DNA of 64,000 nucleotides, from positions 39,550,904 through 39,614,903 of the forward strand of contig OX381709.1 in NCBI GenBank assembly GCA_947462335.1, given 5' to 3'. Of the stretch, positions 45,835 through 58,700 are shown piece by piece. Every line of letters starts with the position of its first letter. The stretch's first letter is position 1. The notes beneath the pieces are model-generated. The model ran no database searches, was not told where the DNA came from, and saw only the letters and a list, made by a program, of their open reading frames with translations. Source of the stretch: Harmothoe impar (taxonomy: Eukaryota; Annelida; Polychaeta; Phyllodocida; Polynoidae). The position numbers were made by a program, and so were the translations under genes.

Positions 45835-48450
45835 TATCAAAATGAAGAATATTGCTTCAGTTCCTAACCAGCACTTAGCACATTTGTATGACTTAATCTC
45901 ACAGAAATTGCCATTCTTTCCAAAGTATCCAATTACCAGGTTCACACTGTTATCAATCATATATTTTGGAATTTCAATTTCCCTAGTCTTTGGTTTGTAT
46001 ATAAAAATACACAAATTAGTAAAGAATAATGGGAAAGATATATATGGAATATTCAATTTGAGCAACCAGGGCGTAAATCGTACGATTCCATCTGGTAAAT
46101 CAACACTTGCTATGAGCCCTCCTTGATATACTCGTAATATCATGTTAAACCCGCAGGTCTCGGTACCCCTCCAGCGGCAGTCGGAGTGGAGTCGGGACAG
46201 GTACTCAGCGCTATATATAGGGGCACTGGGCCTTTAACAGGAGTGCACACACATTGACAGAGAATTTACAGCTATTTCACTTGCTTTTGATAGTAATGCG
46301 GATGACCGTTTCCGGATCGCAGCTGCACGAGGGAAGCTTTTGTTTATTTATATTTATTTCATATATCATGGAAGGGTGTTAGGATTAAAAGCTGATTTTA
46401 CCCGGAAGGCTTTACGAGTTATATTAACACATATTTTAATAGTCCAGACGTCAAGTGTTAACTTTTTAATTTTGCGCTTCTCTATATGAATACATGTGCC
46501 TTAATGCGTGTCGGGCCTTATCATTTCCGCTCGAAATATGCGACTGGATCCTAGGGGTCTAGAGAAGTTATAACTTAAAATATCAGACAGACCCTACCAA
46601 AACCATCCTGTCATTACGTTGGCTATTTAATTGCTGTACCCATAATATAATATGAAACCGACATCTGAACAAACCTGATATCAAAGTAAAACAGGTGCCA
46701 GAATATACAGACAGAATTTCTACTGGCATTGTCTCCTTGTTGCCAGTTGGCACTTGACTACCACATGTACCATGGTTAGACCTCATTTGAATTTATTGTC
46801 TGGAATTACCCGAGCGAAAAAGAAGCTACAAAAAAAGACACAAATGGAGAGTTGTTGAGGAGTTGCTGAAGAGTTACAATTGCCTTGACCGGACCTATTA
46901 CCTCTAGCCTGACACCCTACCCCTCATGCGGGTAGACAAGGACACATGTATGCCCACCTGACGTTCACGTACCGGCCTGCAACCTAAATATAACACACAT
47001 TGACACACACTGGGATCAGGGGAATATTCAGGTACTATCCAGGGTCCAGAATGGTGTCCTCGGTTAGACACTATATCCTGCATGGGTGGCAGTCTGGATG
47101 GAAGAAGTAGGTGCTAAGATTCACAGGTTTACATTACGTTGGAGGACGTTTTATTGGCTGGTAAGCATGCTATGCAGGACCTCTAATAGGTGTCTCCTAC
47201 TTTGAGTATGTTTCTTATACCTTGTGTGATGTATCAACTGACTGGCTGAACTCCTAGCTCCCTGCTCCGCAATTGCATGTACATGTATACATAGTATTGA
47301 ACTTGTTGCAGTGGTGCCAAGGAGTCTTCAATTCTAACAAGAGCTCTATATAGGAAAGCACCTGGCGCTCCACGAGCCTGAAGGTGGAGGTTATTGACAC
47401 AAGTTATTTGATCTGCTAATTTGAAGGAAACATTTATAGTCGGTCACCACAAAACCTTGTTGACATTGCTTTAGGTAGACTGGCCCTCTACCAGTTGTGT
47501 AGAGTAGTGTATGGACCACGGCACCCCCACCCACCCTTACAACAGCCCCCTAGGGCGCCATACCTTAACCATGTACCTAGAGCTTACATATTGGAGGGAA
47601 TACAACGGCTTACAAATGACCAATACTTGAATTAACTCGCTCTACTCTCACCTCATTGTCCAGGCCTGGGCAGGCTAAACATGCACCCCGCTGGGAACCC
47701 CAGGCCCACTAATACAGTAATTCTGGCTCCCAGGGAGGAGTCTAAACCTAAACCTCTGTAGAACCCCCCTTAGGGGGACCACTGCACATTGGGTCAGTGT
47801 TATTAGTCGGGAATCTGTGGCTGATTGCGTTGCGTATATGGCTGACCTTTATTGGATCATTACACAGAATGGCCTCCAATCTACCCCGCAGTTAGGGCCT
47901 CAAGTAAATGTGTTGTGTGAGGATGGAGGAATAAGGTAGGTACAAATACCTGTATCATACCCTACCAAGCACCTCACAATTCAAGATACCTGTGGCAAAT
48001 TTCAATTAGTGTAGATTTGGCCCAACCGTATTCCTCTTTCAACCACTGGCTACGCACCTCAAAGGTACGTCTGTGAGATGGAACATGGGACTACAATGGC
48101 TGTGGTCCAGGCCATATCGGGGACATTGCAAACTCTTTCTTGATAACTAATACAGTAAGTGTGTACCCTTCAGCTCGACATTGCACTGGACATGGGGGAC
48201 ATTATGCGAGCATGTGCATAGTGTCCACACGAGTCGTACTTAGGAACGTGTCAAGAAAGGTAGTTGTTGACCATTGCTGTTTGTATAAACCCCCTGTCTG
48301 GATGTTGACTCACTTAAGGCTTGTAATACCCTGGAGGACCCTATGTAGGCAGTATCCTGACATAGGAGTCACAGACCGTGGGCTGAGGCGTAAGGCGATA
48401 GGTGATTCAGACACGAAAAGCGAGCATTCAAGAGGCCCTCAGTATAGCAG

Positions 48451-49749
48451 ATGTCAGAATTAATGGACTCCAAGTTAAAAAAACAAAGGCTGGCGATTAC
48501 TCTCCGCGACACTAGCCGAACAACATTCTATGTGGATCCAGGCGGCAATGGGAACCCATGTAAATCAGGCAAGGAGGATTCAACCATGAGATTGGGATCT
48601 GATGAAGAGGATAATGCATTAGCAACGAGCCCTGGTAGATTGGGTAACATGGATAAAAACCCACCTGTGGATGGGGACCCCCTGCAGGGTAATAGACCTT
48701 GTGGGGCCGCCAACAACAATATTACCACGGTGGAGGGATCCAGGGGTATTAATACCACAATGGGCACCAGCGAACAGGCCTTCACACTTAATGGTAGAAA
48801 TGTCTCAGTCCGCAGTGAGATTGAGAACAGGTTACTGGAGGAGATCTGCCAGTCCCGTTTTACTGTGGACCCCCTGCCTGGACTGTTTGCAAGACACAGG
48901 AGGAGCTCCAGTGGACTGAGAGAAATCAGGTGCGAAAGGGAATCTAACCAGCCTGAAGTGTCCTATTCTGAAATGACCACCTCTGGAGTCCAATATGATG
49001 ACCTGGCTGTGACTCAATTACCAATGCATGTGATGCACTCTGCTGAAAGGTCCAATGGTGAGATGTCCTCTCCTGAAATGCCCTTTGTTGAGGTACCCTA
49101 TATGGAAAGCCCTCTAAAGGATGTGACCTCTCAAGAGCTGCTCGATTCTGAGGTCCATGTGCCCTCTCTTGAAGGGTCTTCCCCTGAGGTGGCCTCTCCT
49201 GAATTGTCCTCCATGGATATATCCTGTGACAAGAAGCCCTATGGTGATATTCTTCTACCAGAGGACACTAGTAGCTCACCTCTGATAACCAAGATCAGTC
49301 AGTGCTACAGGAGAGACAGTGCAGGCTCAGAGGACCTGGATACGGACAAGACAGGCCAGGAACAAGTGGGGGATTCACCCAGGAGAAGACATGGGTATAG
49401 GAAGAGACAATCCCCTGTCCCAACTCCCCTCCTGGAGAGCAAACTTCAACTATCAGACTCAGAGGTGATTAAGGTGGTCACCAAGGAGGTGAGGGGACAC
49501 AGGAGGAGAAGGTACAGGAAACATAAAAGTCTCAACCCTGACCAAGAGGAGGACATTCCCCAATCGAGGACCGATAAACATGATAGACCCAAATCAGAGA
49601 GTGTAGATGTGGTTCGGGGGCCACCTGATGGATGGAGTACAGATGGGCATTACTCCTCCTGTGGGGAGGAGACCTTGGAGGAGGTGATGAAGAAGATCAA
49701 GAAGTATAACCGAAGTATGGGTACCTTCAATATGGAAGCAACATCTGGG
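48451..49749 (+). CDS. RADIL: RADIL-type exon 1: long N-terminal disordered region
   Basis: 433 codons, phase 0 end, donor GTGAGT. The protein is Ser/Pro/acidic, with a stretch of imperfect SPE repeats (SSPEM, SSPEV, ASPEL) around residues 205-260 and several basic patches (RRRHGYRKR, HRRRRYRKH). No folded domain is recognised. Start choice rests on the upstream in-frame stop; a second Met lies four codons downstream. A CAG directly before the ATG leaves open that the true start is in an upstream exon. Confidence 0.82.
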
Positions 49750-52700
49750 GTGAGTTTAATTTGTCCGTGTTTGAAATGTATGTATACTCTAGTTGTGTAC
49801 TAGGTGTAGTAATAATTCTCAGCAATAATCTAATAACCTCTATTTACCAAGATTAGGTATTGCTAGAGTTTGTGCATGAACAGTCACATTGCCATTAGTC
49901 AACCTGGCAATACTCCTGTTTCAAGGATAAAATAAGTTTCGCCATACTCACGGGGAAATCCACCACCCCCTGTTAAATAATATCCCTGGGTTAATTTTCA
50001 ATTTTCCCAAAAGCAGACTTCCCATGTCAAATAAGTACTTCATGTAGTTTATTAGCTACCACATAATGATGACTCTCAATAGTGCTATAGCCTAGGGTTT
50101 GTTACATATAGGTTCTCATTGATAGGAAAGCACTGCGGAGTTCCAAGGTGTGCTCCGATTCTACCACATGGACGGCCCACATGCAGTGTCCAAGGCTCTC
50201 AAGTTGAGGAGCACGACCACAGTAGCACAGCTACGCCCCCTTTTGGTGGACAAGTTCGGTCTGTCACGTCACCTGGAGGAAAGATATGAAACTGTTGAGT
50301 CAGTCAAACTCTTCCAGAGACGTTTTGACGGTAAGTGGCATTTTATTTTCTGTTAGACATTGAATCTTTTCCTTCTCTAATGTTTATATGAGTGACTTTT
50401 CAGCATACCTTTTTTTTTTCAGTATCGGATATGAAAGGTGTCTTCTGCAAAATTGGTTAGTCCAAATATTGTGGCATTTACCCTATTTATTACAGAAAAG
50501 GCAGCACCCTGGATTCACTATGATATTTGATCGTCCATTTTAAAACCAAGTACTGACATTATCAGTTTTAATAATGTGAGGCAGATGCTGGTTTGTAGCA
50601 GGATGTATTAAATGTAAAGATATGTATTAGATAGACTACACCTGGACACGGTTCTTCCATATACCCTCTGCCCCACAGGGTCAAGACGAGGTGTTATATA
50701 CCGAGTCGATGATCAGTGGGCAGTGGGTATATGGAAGGGCCCTGGCCAGGTGTAGTCTATCTGGCTTAACCCTCGGGTATGCAATATAACCAAGGTGCGA
50801 ATCCTTTGTCTTAGCCCACCACCGTGGGTTAAGGCACTATAATCTCCTATTCAGAAAAATTGAGTTTCTACAAACATGTAGTTTCCAACTCCATGGCAAC
50901 CAGAATATCCCTTTTTTTTTCATATTCCGAATATAGAAGGCTGATGCTGAAGATATTCGCGAGTTAAAGCCTGAGCCTATCAGTATCACACGGGACCAAC
51001 AATAAAATTTCACATTCTTGGCCTGATCCTCTTTATTAATGCAGTTTTGTCTCAACAAGTACATGTACTTCGATCTCTGAGTACGTGCACTGTATTTAGA
51101 ATATCACCTTCAATTCAAAAGTCTCCCTATATATATAACTGTATCATTTTACCAGTGATTGCGGATTTGTTCAGGCCAAGATCAGTGTATTGTAAAATCC
51201 CGCTGTAGACATTCTACCACAAGATGGTTTCGGTCTGCAGCATTGTCCTTATCTTAAGGTCCAAATCATTGTTATAAGTATGTTATGCAATCACTATCTA
51301 TCGGTTTTTACAGTTTTGTCAGGCATCTGTCGCATCTGAATGATTGTGTCGATCATGTACATCACATGGAGGTGGTATCATCTACAGAAATAAATCGGAT
51401 CATTTCAAGTATTACAGAGAATGGCTGGGTTTTTAAATGATATAACCATGAAGAAAGTACCGTTATATGAGACGAGCCATAGATCTCACACATTTGGTGA
51501 GAGTTATGAGTTAAGTGTTAGACATACAACCAATGCCCGCGTGAAGTCTCGGGAAGGCGTGTTGTTTTTTGCAAGTTCCCAATAGCTATATCATCCTCTG
51601 GATCAACCACCAGTCCCATCCTCTTTCAACTACACTTAATGGTTTAGAAATTCAAATATAGACTCAGCCTTAGGTGAATTGAACTCTCTTTATAGAGAGT
51701 CTACCTAAGGCTACGGACCATGCCTTTGTTATAAGTTACCACATTCTGTATAACCCCCACACCACAGTACTTGACGTTGTTGTTATACTGTTATCACCTG
51801 CCCTTCTACATCCAGTCTATGAACGTCCACTTAGGCAGTTGATAGTAGCCTCTTTGGCGGGGGGGGGGGGCGGCAAAGAAAAATCACCTGTTTTCAGCGC
51901 ATTTAATACAATGCAAAAGGGCGTGCGAGAACGATTTTCGACCCGAGGAGGGGGGCAACTAATTTAGCCCCTCTAGGGGGTTAATATTTCCTGCGCCACC
52001 GTGTAATTCCACATGTCCCTCTTGTTGTTAAAAAACTATCACTCCGGGCGATCACTCCCTAAGGCAAAAAGAACATAAATGTTTCAGACTCAGCCGCCCT
52101 ATGTAGAAATAATTTTTCTCCCTAAAACTTGTTCCATATTCAGGAATTGTTGTCGCCTACGGAGACTACACCGCTACCTATACGAACTGTGCAGATTGCC
52201 GTCAATTTATACTTTAAGAAGTTTTAATCAAAACCTCCGCCCTACATAACCTTTTCACACTGTGACCCTGAAGCAGACCTTTTAGCCTAGGTTGGCCTAA
52301 AGCAGCTGTATAGGTGGCCTGGCGCGGTGGTATTTTATAGGGAGGCAATGGTCTGAGATAATGGGTGTAATGTGAGCTGAATGGGGAGTGTGTATATGGA
52401 CGTAACAGGTGAGTGGATCCTCAATGCATCTCACCCTGGCAAGTGGCAGCCTGTTTCAGCATGCACAGATAGTACTCAGACACTATAGGTGTCTACAGAA
52501 TGGCCAAAAACCTTATCCTTAAGTACAGTCCCCAAGGGGAATCCTGGCCCCTTTTCGTCGTCTCTATCCCATTGAAACCCACGTGCTAGCCTTTTTTTTG
52601 TTATCATCAGCTGCGGAGCCTTATAGATTTGACAAAGGGAATGGTTTATGTTATAAGCCTCTGGCTTTGTAAAATATAAGCAAAGGATATTTCATTATAT

Positions 52701-55700
52701 ATGTTAAGGGTATAAGGGTTAATGCTAAGCGATCGTCAGACCATGACCATTGTAAAAGGAGATCCTTCTATATATGTAGTCTCTTGTCATAATAATGTGT
52801 GTCTATGGGGTGTCTATACTTGTCTATAGATGCATCCTATGAGGCGTATTGTATCTTTCTCTATACAAATGTCTGGTAGGCTTTACGTACGTAGAAGAAG
52901 AAAATTGGGAAGGTGTGTTTTTCTTGAACGGGTGATCCTAAGTAAAAATAATGCCGCAAGCGGAGATTACAACCTCATTTAGAACCCTAATACCTCTTCT
53001 GATCCCCGTGAAGACCAGCAATACGAATAGCAAATACAGGTAGAATAGAGGAGTTTATATCTCTCACTAGGTGTATCAAGCAGCAAATATATAAATATAA
53101 TTTAAACATTTTTGCATATAACTGCCTCGTTATACATGGATTGGATCTACATTGTTTTAAGTAATAATGAATTTACCAAAACGGCTATCCACCGAATGAA
53201 CTTGGTCTCCAAAAAGCATGTATTCATTGTACTGGTTTCTGTCCAGATGTGAGGAGGACGTCAATGTTGTCATTAATCCAATTTGAAATAAATGGAACCA
53301 TAGAGGCATTAAATTGCCGTTATTATGGAAATCCATGCCTTCCTTTTTGGCCCTAGTATTATACTGTATCGTATGTAATTTCATTCTCATAAAATTTCCC
53401 CTTTTCGTCTGAAGAAGTTACTTAACACAAAACTAACACGTTATACTTCACACTATACTTCACACTTCTTATTTGAAGTGTGACAACCGCAACGTTTATG
53501 CCAACAATCAACGTACGCTTACATGCAATAATATAATCGTTCTTTGATAAATTGCCAGTACAATTAGCTCAGAAGTGAACCGCATATTATGTCACTACCT
53601 AACACAAATGATCCACTTTAACCTCGCTCATGGTAAACATGCTTGGATTGGTGTCTCTTGAATACTTTCCATTAGTTTCTTCCCTGTATTACTGCGCTCT
53701 CACATTGACGCAATGCTGCATAATGCCACACATGTAATGTACAGTGAAATAACCCCAACTGCCCCTTGTCTCTATGCATTATAAGCCCCCTCCCCTTCCT
53801 CCTTGGCTTTCCTCCACCATACCACGCTTCAACAACTATAAGCACAAGTCCTTTATATACACTACAGAAGGCTGGAAGGAGAGGGAGGTGCAACTCCAGT
53901 TTACTCTTATTTTCTTTTATTTCTCTCCATAGTCACATCAAAGGCAGGATACATCATCTCAAATTGCTGCGATTTATCACCACATTTCTGCCTTTATATA
54001 TCCCTGCCAGTGGATGGCCTGGGAACGCCCACTCTCTTGTTATATATCTGCGGCCTATACCCCAGTAAGCACCAAAGGTGGCATTAACCAGGATCCTGTA
54101 GTATTGTGAGTGGTGAGAGGGTGGTGGTGGCATGCATGGTGGAGTGTTGTTACCTTTTCCCCACATACCACCTACCTGGACCGTATAGCCCACACGGAAG
54201 CAGCTAAAGGAGGCAACAACATGGAACCACTGACAATAACATGGAATACCATTTCAGGCCATAGCACCTTGTCACAGCCAAGCCTCTGCCACTTGTAAGT
54301 TTACAGGATTCTGTATTCTTCCTTAGTATATATTAGTGTTTATGCTGGTGATTCCTGACCGATGAGTATAGTCCCTGATTGTAGTCTTAACTATGGATGT
54401 CATCTGACATATGCTCCAACATGCAGTAGAAGATACCTGCTGTAATGTAAACTACACGACTAGTACTACTGAGGTATGTTTATGGTTTCAGTCGACATGG
54501 AGGTGTGTAATGGTATGGTTGTATGGCCATTTAGGGCTGGAGGTCAGAGGGAACCAAAGTTGGTTCCAAGTTCCATACCACCTGCTTACATTATCCCCTT
54601 CCACCTGTAGACCCTTTCTTAAGGAGACGTTTCCGTGAGTCCTACAGCTATTGTCCAGGAAACTTGCAGAAGTCATATCAGTTTCTTTTATAGGAGGTGG
54701 ATGTTTCAAAAGAAGTGCAGTGAGAACACACAGGCCATTGACAATGAAATATGTTACTACTCTAGCGTTCCAGGTAAAAGTATTAAAAAGAGTGTATAAA
54801 AAAAAGAGAGCATTGAAGGAGAACATGGGAAATATTTTAACACCTTAGCCAAGCATGACAAATATATGTAGGCTACATCAATACTCCCAATGAGATTGTA
54901 CACCTTAACACAAAACATGAATGTCACTAAAGCCCTTTTTAAAAGAAAAATGTTACGCCCCCCTTCCTTATTCAAATCAACCAGAAGATAGCAAAGGAGG
55001 CCCAATAATAAATATACAATTAAATCATGGTCACATTGGTGGCTGAAAAGTTGTTTGATTGTGTGTCGATTGCATTTCGACCGAAGGGACGTTAAGCTTT
55101 AGCAAACTCAACTCAGTGGACCACCCCTTTCAGATATTTGATAGAGTAAATCACCAGAAGAACTTCTGTATAACCTGCCTCAACAGATCATAGTATTTTA
55201 TTCTTTAGTTCTTATTGGCCTACATAGACTAGAGCTCTGTACCATTATCTTATGGTCTAGTTGGACATGTTTCCAGCTGGTTGGGTTGTTATTGATCTAC
55301 CATTGTTATAGTTCTATGGGCAATGATCTTGTAGATCCTTTGCCGATCTGACATCTTTGATACCAAGCAATTACTCCCAATAATCATCTTCTAATCAGAT
55401 GACAGTAGCTATACAGACCGTGACCACATGGGCTAAAGGCCAGCAGAATGCCAGATGTACAATTTCCACTATGATTCATATATCAACTGTTCTTGGGGAA
55501 GTGGGGGTAGGGGGCAATACTCGACTTATTCTTATAAAGTCTTAAATTAGACTGTATTCGATGACACAAAAATAATTTCTTATGTTATGTTCTGAATATC
55601 AAATCAAGGGAGCCGGACAGCTGTTGCGGCAGACTGTTGTGTGTCTGTTTGCTTTGGTGCGCAAATTATCTTAATCTTTTGTGGAATATTAAAAATGGGG

Positions 55701-58700
55701 TCAATGATCTCATTCCACATTAAAGTGACTATATTCCATAACGTATATATATTTGTTCGCTCTATCTTATTTCAAGCCGCCTAATGCCCCGCGCCCTGTT
55801 CCTATACAGAATTCACCATTTCTCCAGCCCATTATTTTCTCCCTAGTTTAAACCCTTCAGCTTCTACATATTTATATTATCTACCTACGGGTTTACAAAT
55901 CAGCATTCATAGTTATACCATGTAGAACCCCTTCCTTCTTCTATAGTACAAATGTAAAGGTGGACCTCCTGGTGTGATGAGACACTGGAGACGTTCCTTT
56001 AATGCACTGTTCCTTCCTCCCTCCCGTGTGTAGTGGTCACACCTGGCTGCCCCCACCCAGGGGGTGTGGTGGTCACCAACTCAATCCCCAACATTCACCT
56101 GTGAAAGCCCACCTGGACAATGACCCGTACCGCTATACTTTGGCGGTTTGCCTCTCCATTGAAGGCAGTGAAGGGGAGTCGTATAGAGGCTTTGTGGCCA
56201 CATTAGGTCGCAGTCTACCCTGTCTATATTAAAGCAGGGCACCGTTAGTAGGGTCAAGTCTATGTTGAGGAAACCACCGCAAGAAGGGCATGGTTTTATT
56301 CAGCTCCACGTGTCGGAATAAGTGCATATACCACAGAGTGTATACTCCATACATGGGTTGCTCCATTAGACATTGCCTATTGTGCTGGATTAAAGACTCA
56401 GGAGGATTGCCGTGCCTTGTGAGCACTCTGTCTGGCAGCATGCTACTTGGGTAATACCCACTCCCCACACAGAACCTTAGAAGTAAGGGCCATGGACTGT
56501 TAACATACAAGTACATGGCGTAGGTGTTATTTGATAAATGATAATAGTATTTCTCATAATGTATTTATTCATTACGGTAGTAATCATTCGAGAGTAGGCT
56601 GGTTTTATTTGTTCCAACTATATAAGTTGCTCCAGAAGACCCTATTGCCTTGGATGTGTGAATGGGTTTCTTATAAGTATTGAAAATAGCTCTACCGTTA
56701 TACACGTATCTAACAATGGCAATGCTCCGTGACGATTTTGTTGTATTTCATGTAATTTTAAAGGCCTACAGAAATATATATTGTGACGTTCATATCACAT
56801 AACATTCCTGTGAAATATAACATCTCCACGAGAAATCAGTATTACTAAGCATAACTCACTTTGACAATATATGTTCAGTTAGAGATACCATGGTATTCTC
56901 AGATATAATATCATAACACACTATGTCTCTGTTTGAGCCCAACCATCTAGTCCCTATCCGTTATCAGAGAATGCGACAATGCTTCAGGAGATATATATGA
57001 TAAAATGCAAAGTTTTACCGTGCCAAATAATTTACAGGCGGCGACGCAATGTCTAGCTTTTCAATACAAGTACCATAGAAGTAATGCAATTGCTGTGCAT
57101 ATTTTATCTTAACATGTGAAACCTGTCCTCACATTCACAATTTCCTAGTTTGAAAACCATGAAATGAACACGGAGCGTCACTTAAAAGTCACCTCGTCAG
57201 TGGCCAGCGTGCAGAATGGCACATCCCCAGCCCGTGAAATAACCTCGAACTCGGTCACTTTGGCGTGCAGCTCTGTGTATTTATGCACCTCTTAAAATCA
57301 TACATCTATAGTCAAAAGGTGAATTCGCAAGGGGATCAACGCCACAGGCCTTTAGGGGAACACTCAAAACCATTCAACAACACCTCTCTAGTCATCTACC
57401 CCAGTCTCTGAGCTCACATTTTAGTTTACTTCCCAGTGCTTTCTGCTGGCACCAAACAAAAATAATTGACACATTACGAAATGACAGATCCTTGGCTGCC
57501 ACTTCGCGTGGGTCCTGTTTTCCGAGGCACTTTCCAAGTCAAGTAACACACGGGGGCTTCCAGGCGGCGAGTCCCCAGCCCAGTGTTATGTTTCCAAACA
57601 CTCCACCCCAGCTACAACTCACTCACTTTTCATGGGACCTGGGTATTATAGCCGTTAATCCCCAGATCAGGATAATCCCAGGCCCTCCTATAGGGCATAA
57701 TGGCCTGGAGTAAAGCATGTGGCCTGGAGGTGATGATGTGTGGGTGAGGGGTGGGCTATACCCCCTATGGGTGTATGGTAAGGTACTGGAGGAGGGGTTT
57801 AGGTGGAAGTAGTAGTAATAGTAGCACATACTCAGGGACACCTCCAGGGTACATACATGTTCACACCTCAGGCTGCTCACCTCCTACCTGTTCCTCCTGC
57901 TCATAGAGACCATACCAGAGGTATCTACATGTAAGTAGTATTTATACATGATATGAATAAGTAATGTTTAAATCATTATTTACCTTATAATAGTTGTGTA
58001 GACATATAATTATGATAACATTGTACATTTTTGTATGTGGACATAGATGACCACATGCTGGTTTATCATAGTGCTTCCACATATTACATGCAAAAAGGGA
58101 TTATCTGCATGTTGTTTTATGATACACATGTATGTATCAATGGTATTATTTTATTGATCAAAAATGGTGAGTCTCTATGTAGTAAACATCACATTTTCAC
58201 ATAAAGATGGCGCATTATGTTAACCCTCATCTATTAATTTATTTTAAACCTCAGACATCTAGAGCAATGCCATAGGTACATACATGTGGTCATATATTTG
58301 CATGGCATTGATATTTTTAGACCATTCTGTTTTCCAATTAATACAATACAAAAAGTTAAATGTATGGAGGGTTCCATATACCCTTCTAGTCCTGCCCGTA
58401 CATGTACAATACACATATATAAGCATTCACAGCCATGGGTAAGCTCAGCCCAGGAGGGGCATCGATTCATGCGTATTACCAACCAGTAAAGCCAAATCCT
58501 CCCGGGCTAAACCCTCGAGAAGTCGGCTCAAATCTCTACCTCCTCCCCCTCTCAGCCCCCCTCCCGACCCCCACCCCACCTGAATATCAGCATGTCACAT
58601 ACCCCTGGCTGCGCACAGGCCAGGAAACAAAAGCCTCATATTACAGGGACACTCATAATTAAGTGAGCATTATGATGATTGCAGTCTACCTGGCGTGGTT

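Larger units (their letters stand above)
42824..48450. other. Intergenic region between the ADAMTSL and RADIL-type genes
   Basis: No coding sequence supported. It contains two foldback elements of one family (43883-44181 and 45504-45834). A GC-richer patch at about 46160-46260 includes CGCTATATATAGGGGC, which could be a TATA-type promoter 2.2 kb before the RADIL start codon; this is speculative. ADAMTSL 3' UTR presumably occupies the first part, and RADIL 5' UTR the last part. Confidence 0.6.

Noticed and set aside
45818..46126. 102-codon frame with one hydrophobic segment after the foldback element, with an antisense open frame over the same DNA
   Set aside because: It starts inside the terminal repeat of a mobile element, has unbiased codon use in AT-rich DNA and matches no family I know; two opposed open frames suggest chance.
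48140..48463. 107-codon open frame directly upstream of, and overlapping, the RADIL start
   Set aside because: It is in a different frame from RADIL, has no recognisable domain and no splice signals to link it; more likely 5' UTR or intergenic DNA.
56002..56232. 76-codon frame after a pyrimidine-rich tract, resembling an exon start
   Set aside because: The apparent acceptor (GTGTGTAG) leads into a sequence with no RADIL similarity, and including it would break RA1, which is complete from exons 2 and 3.
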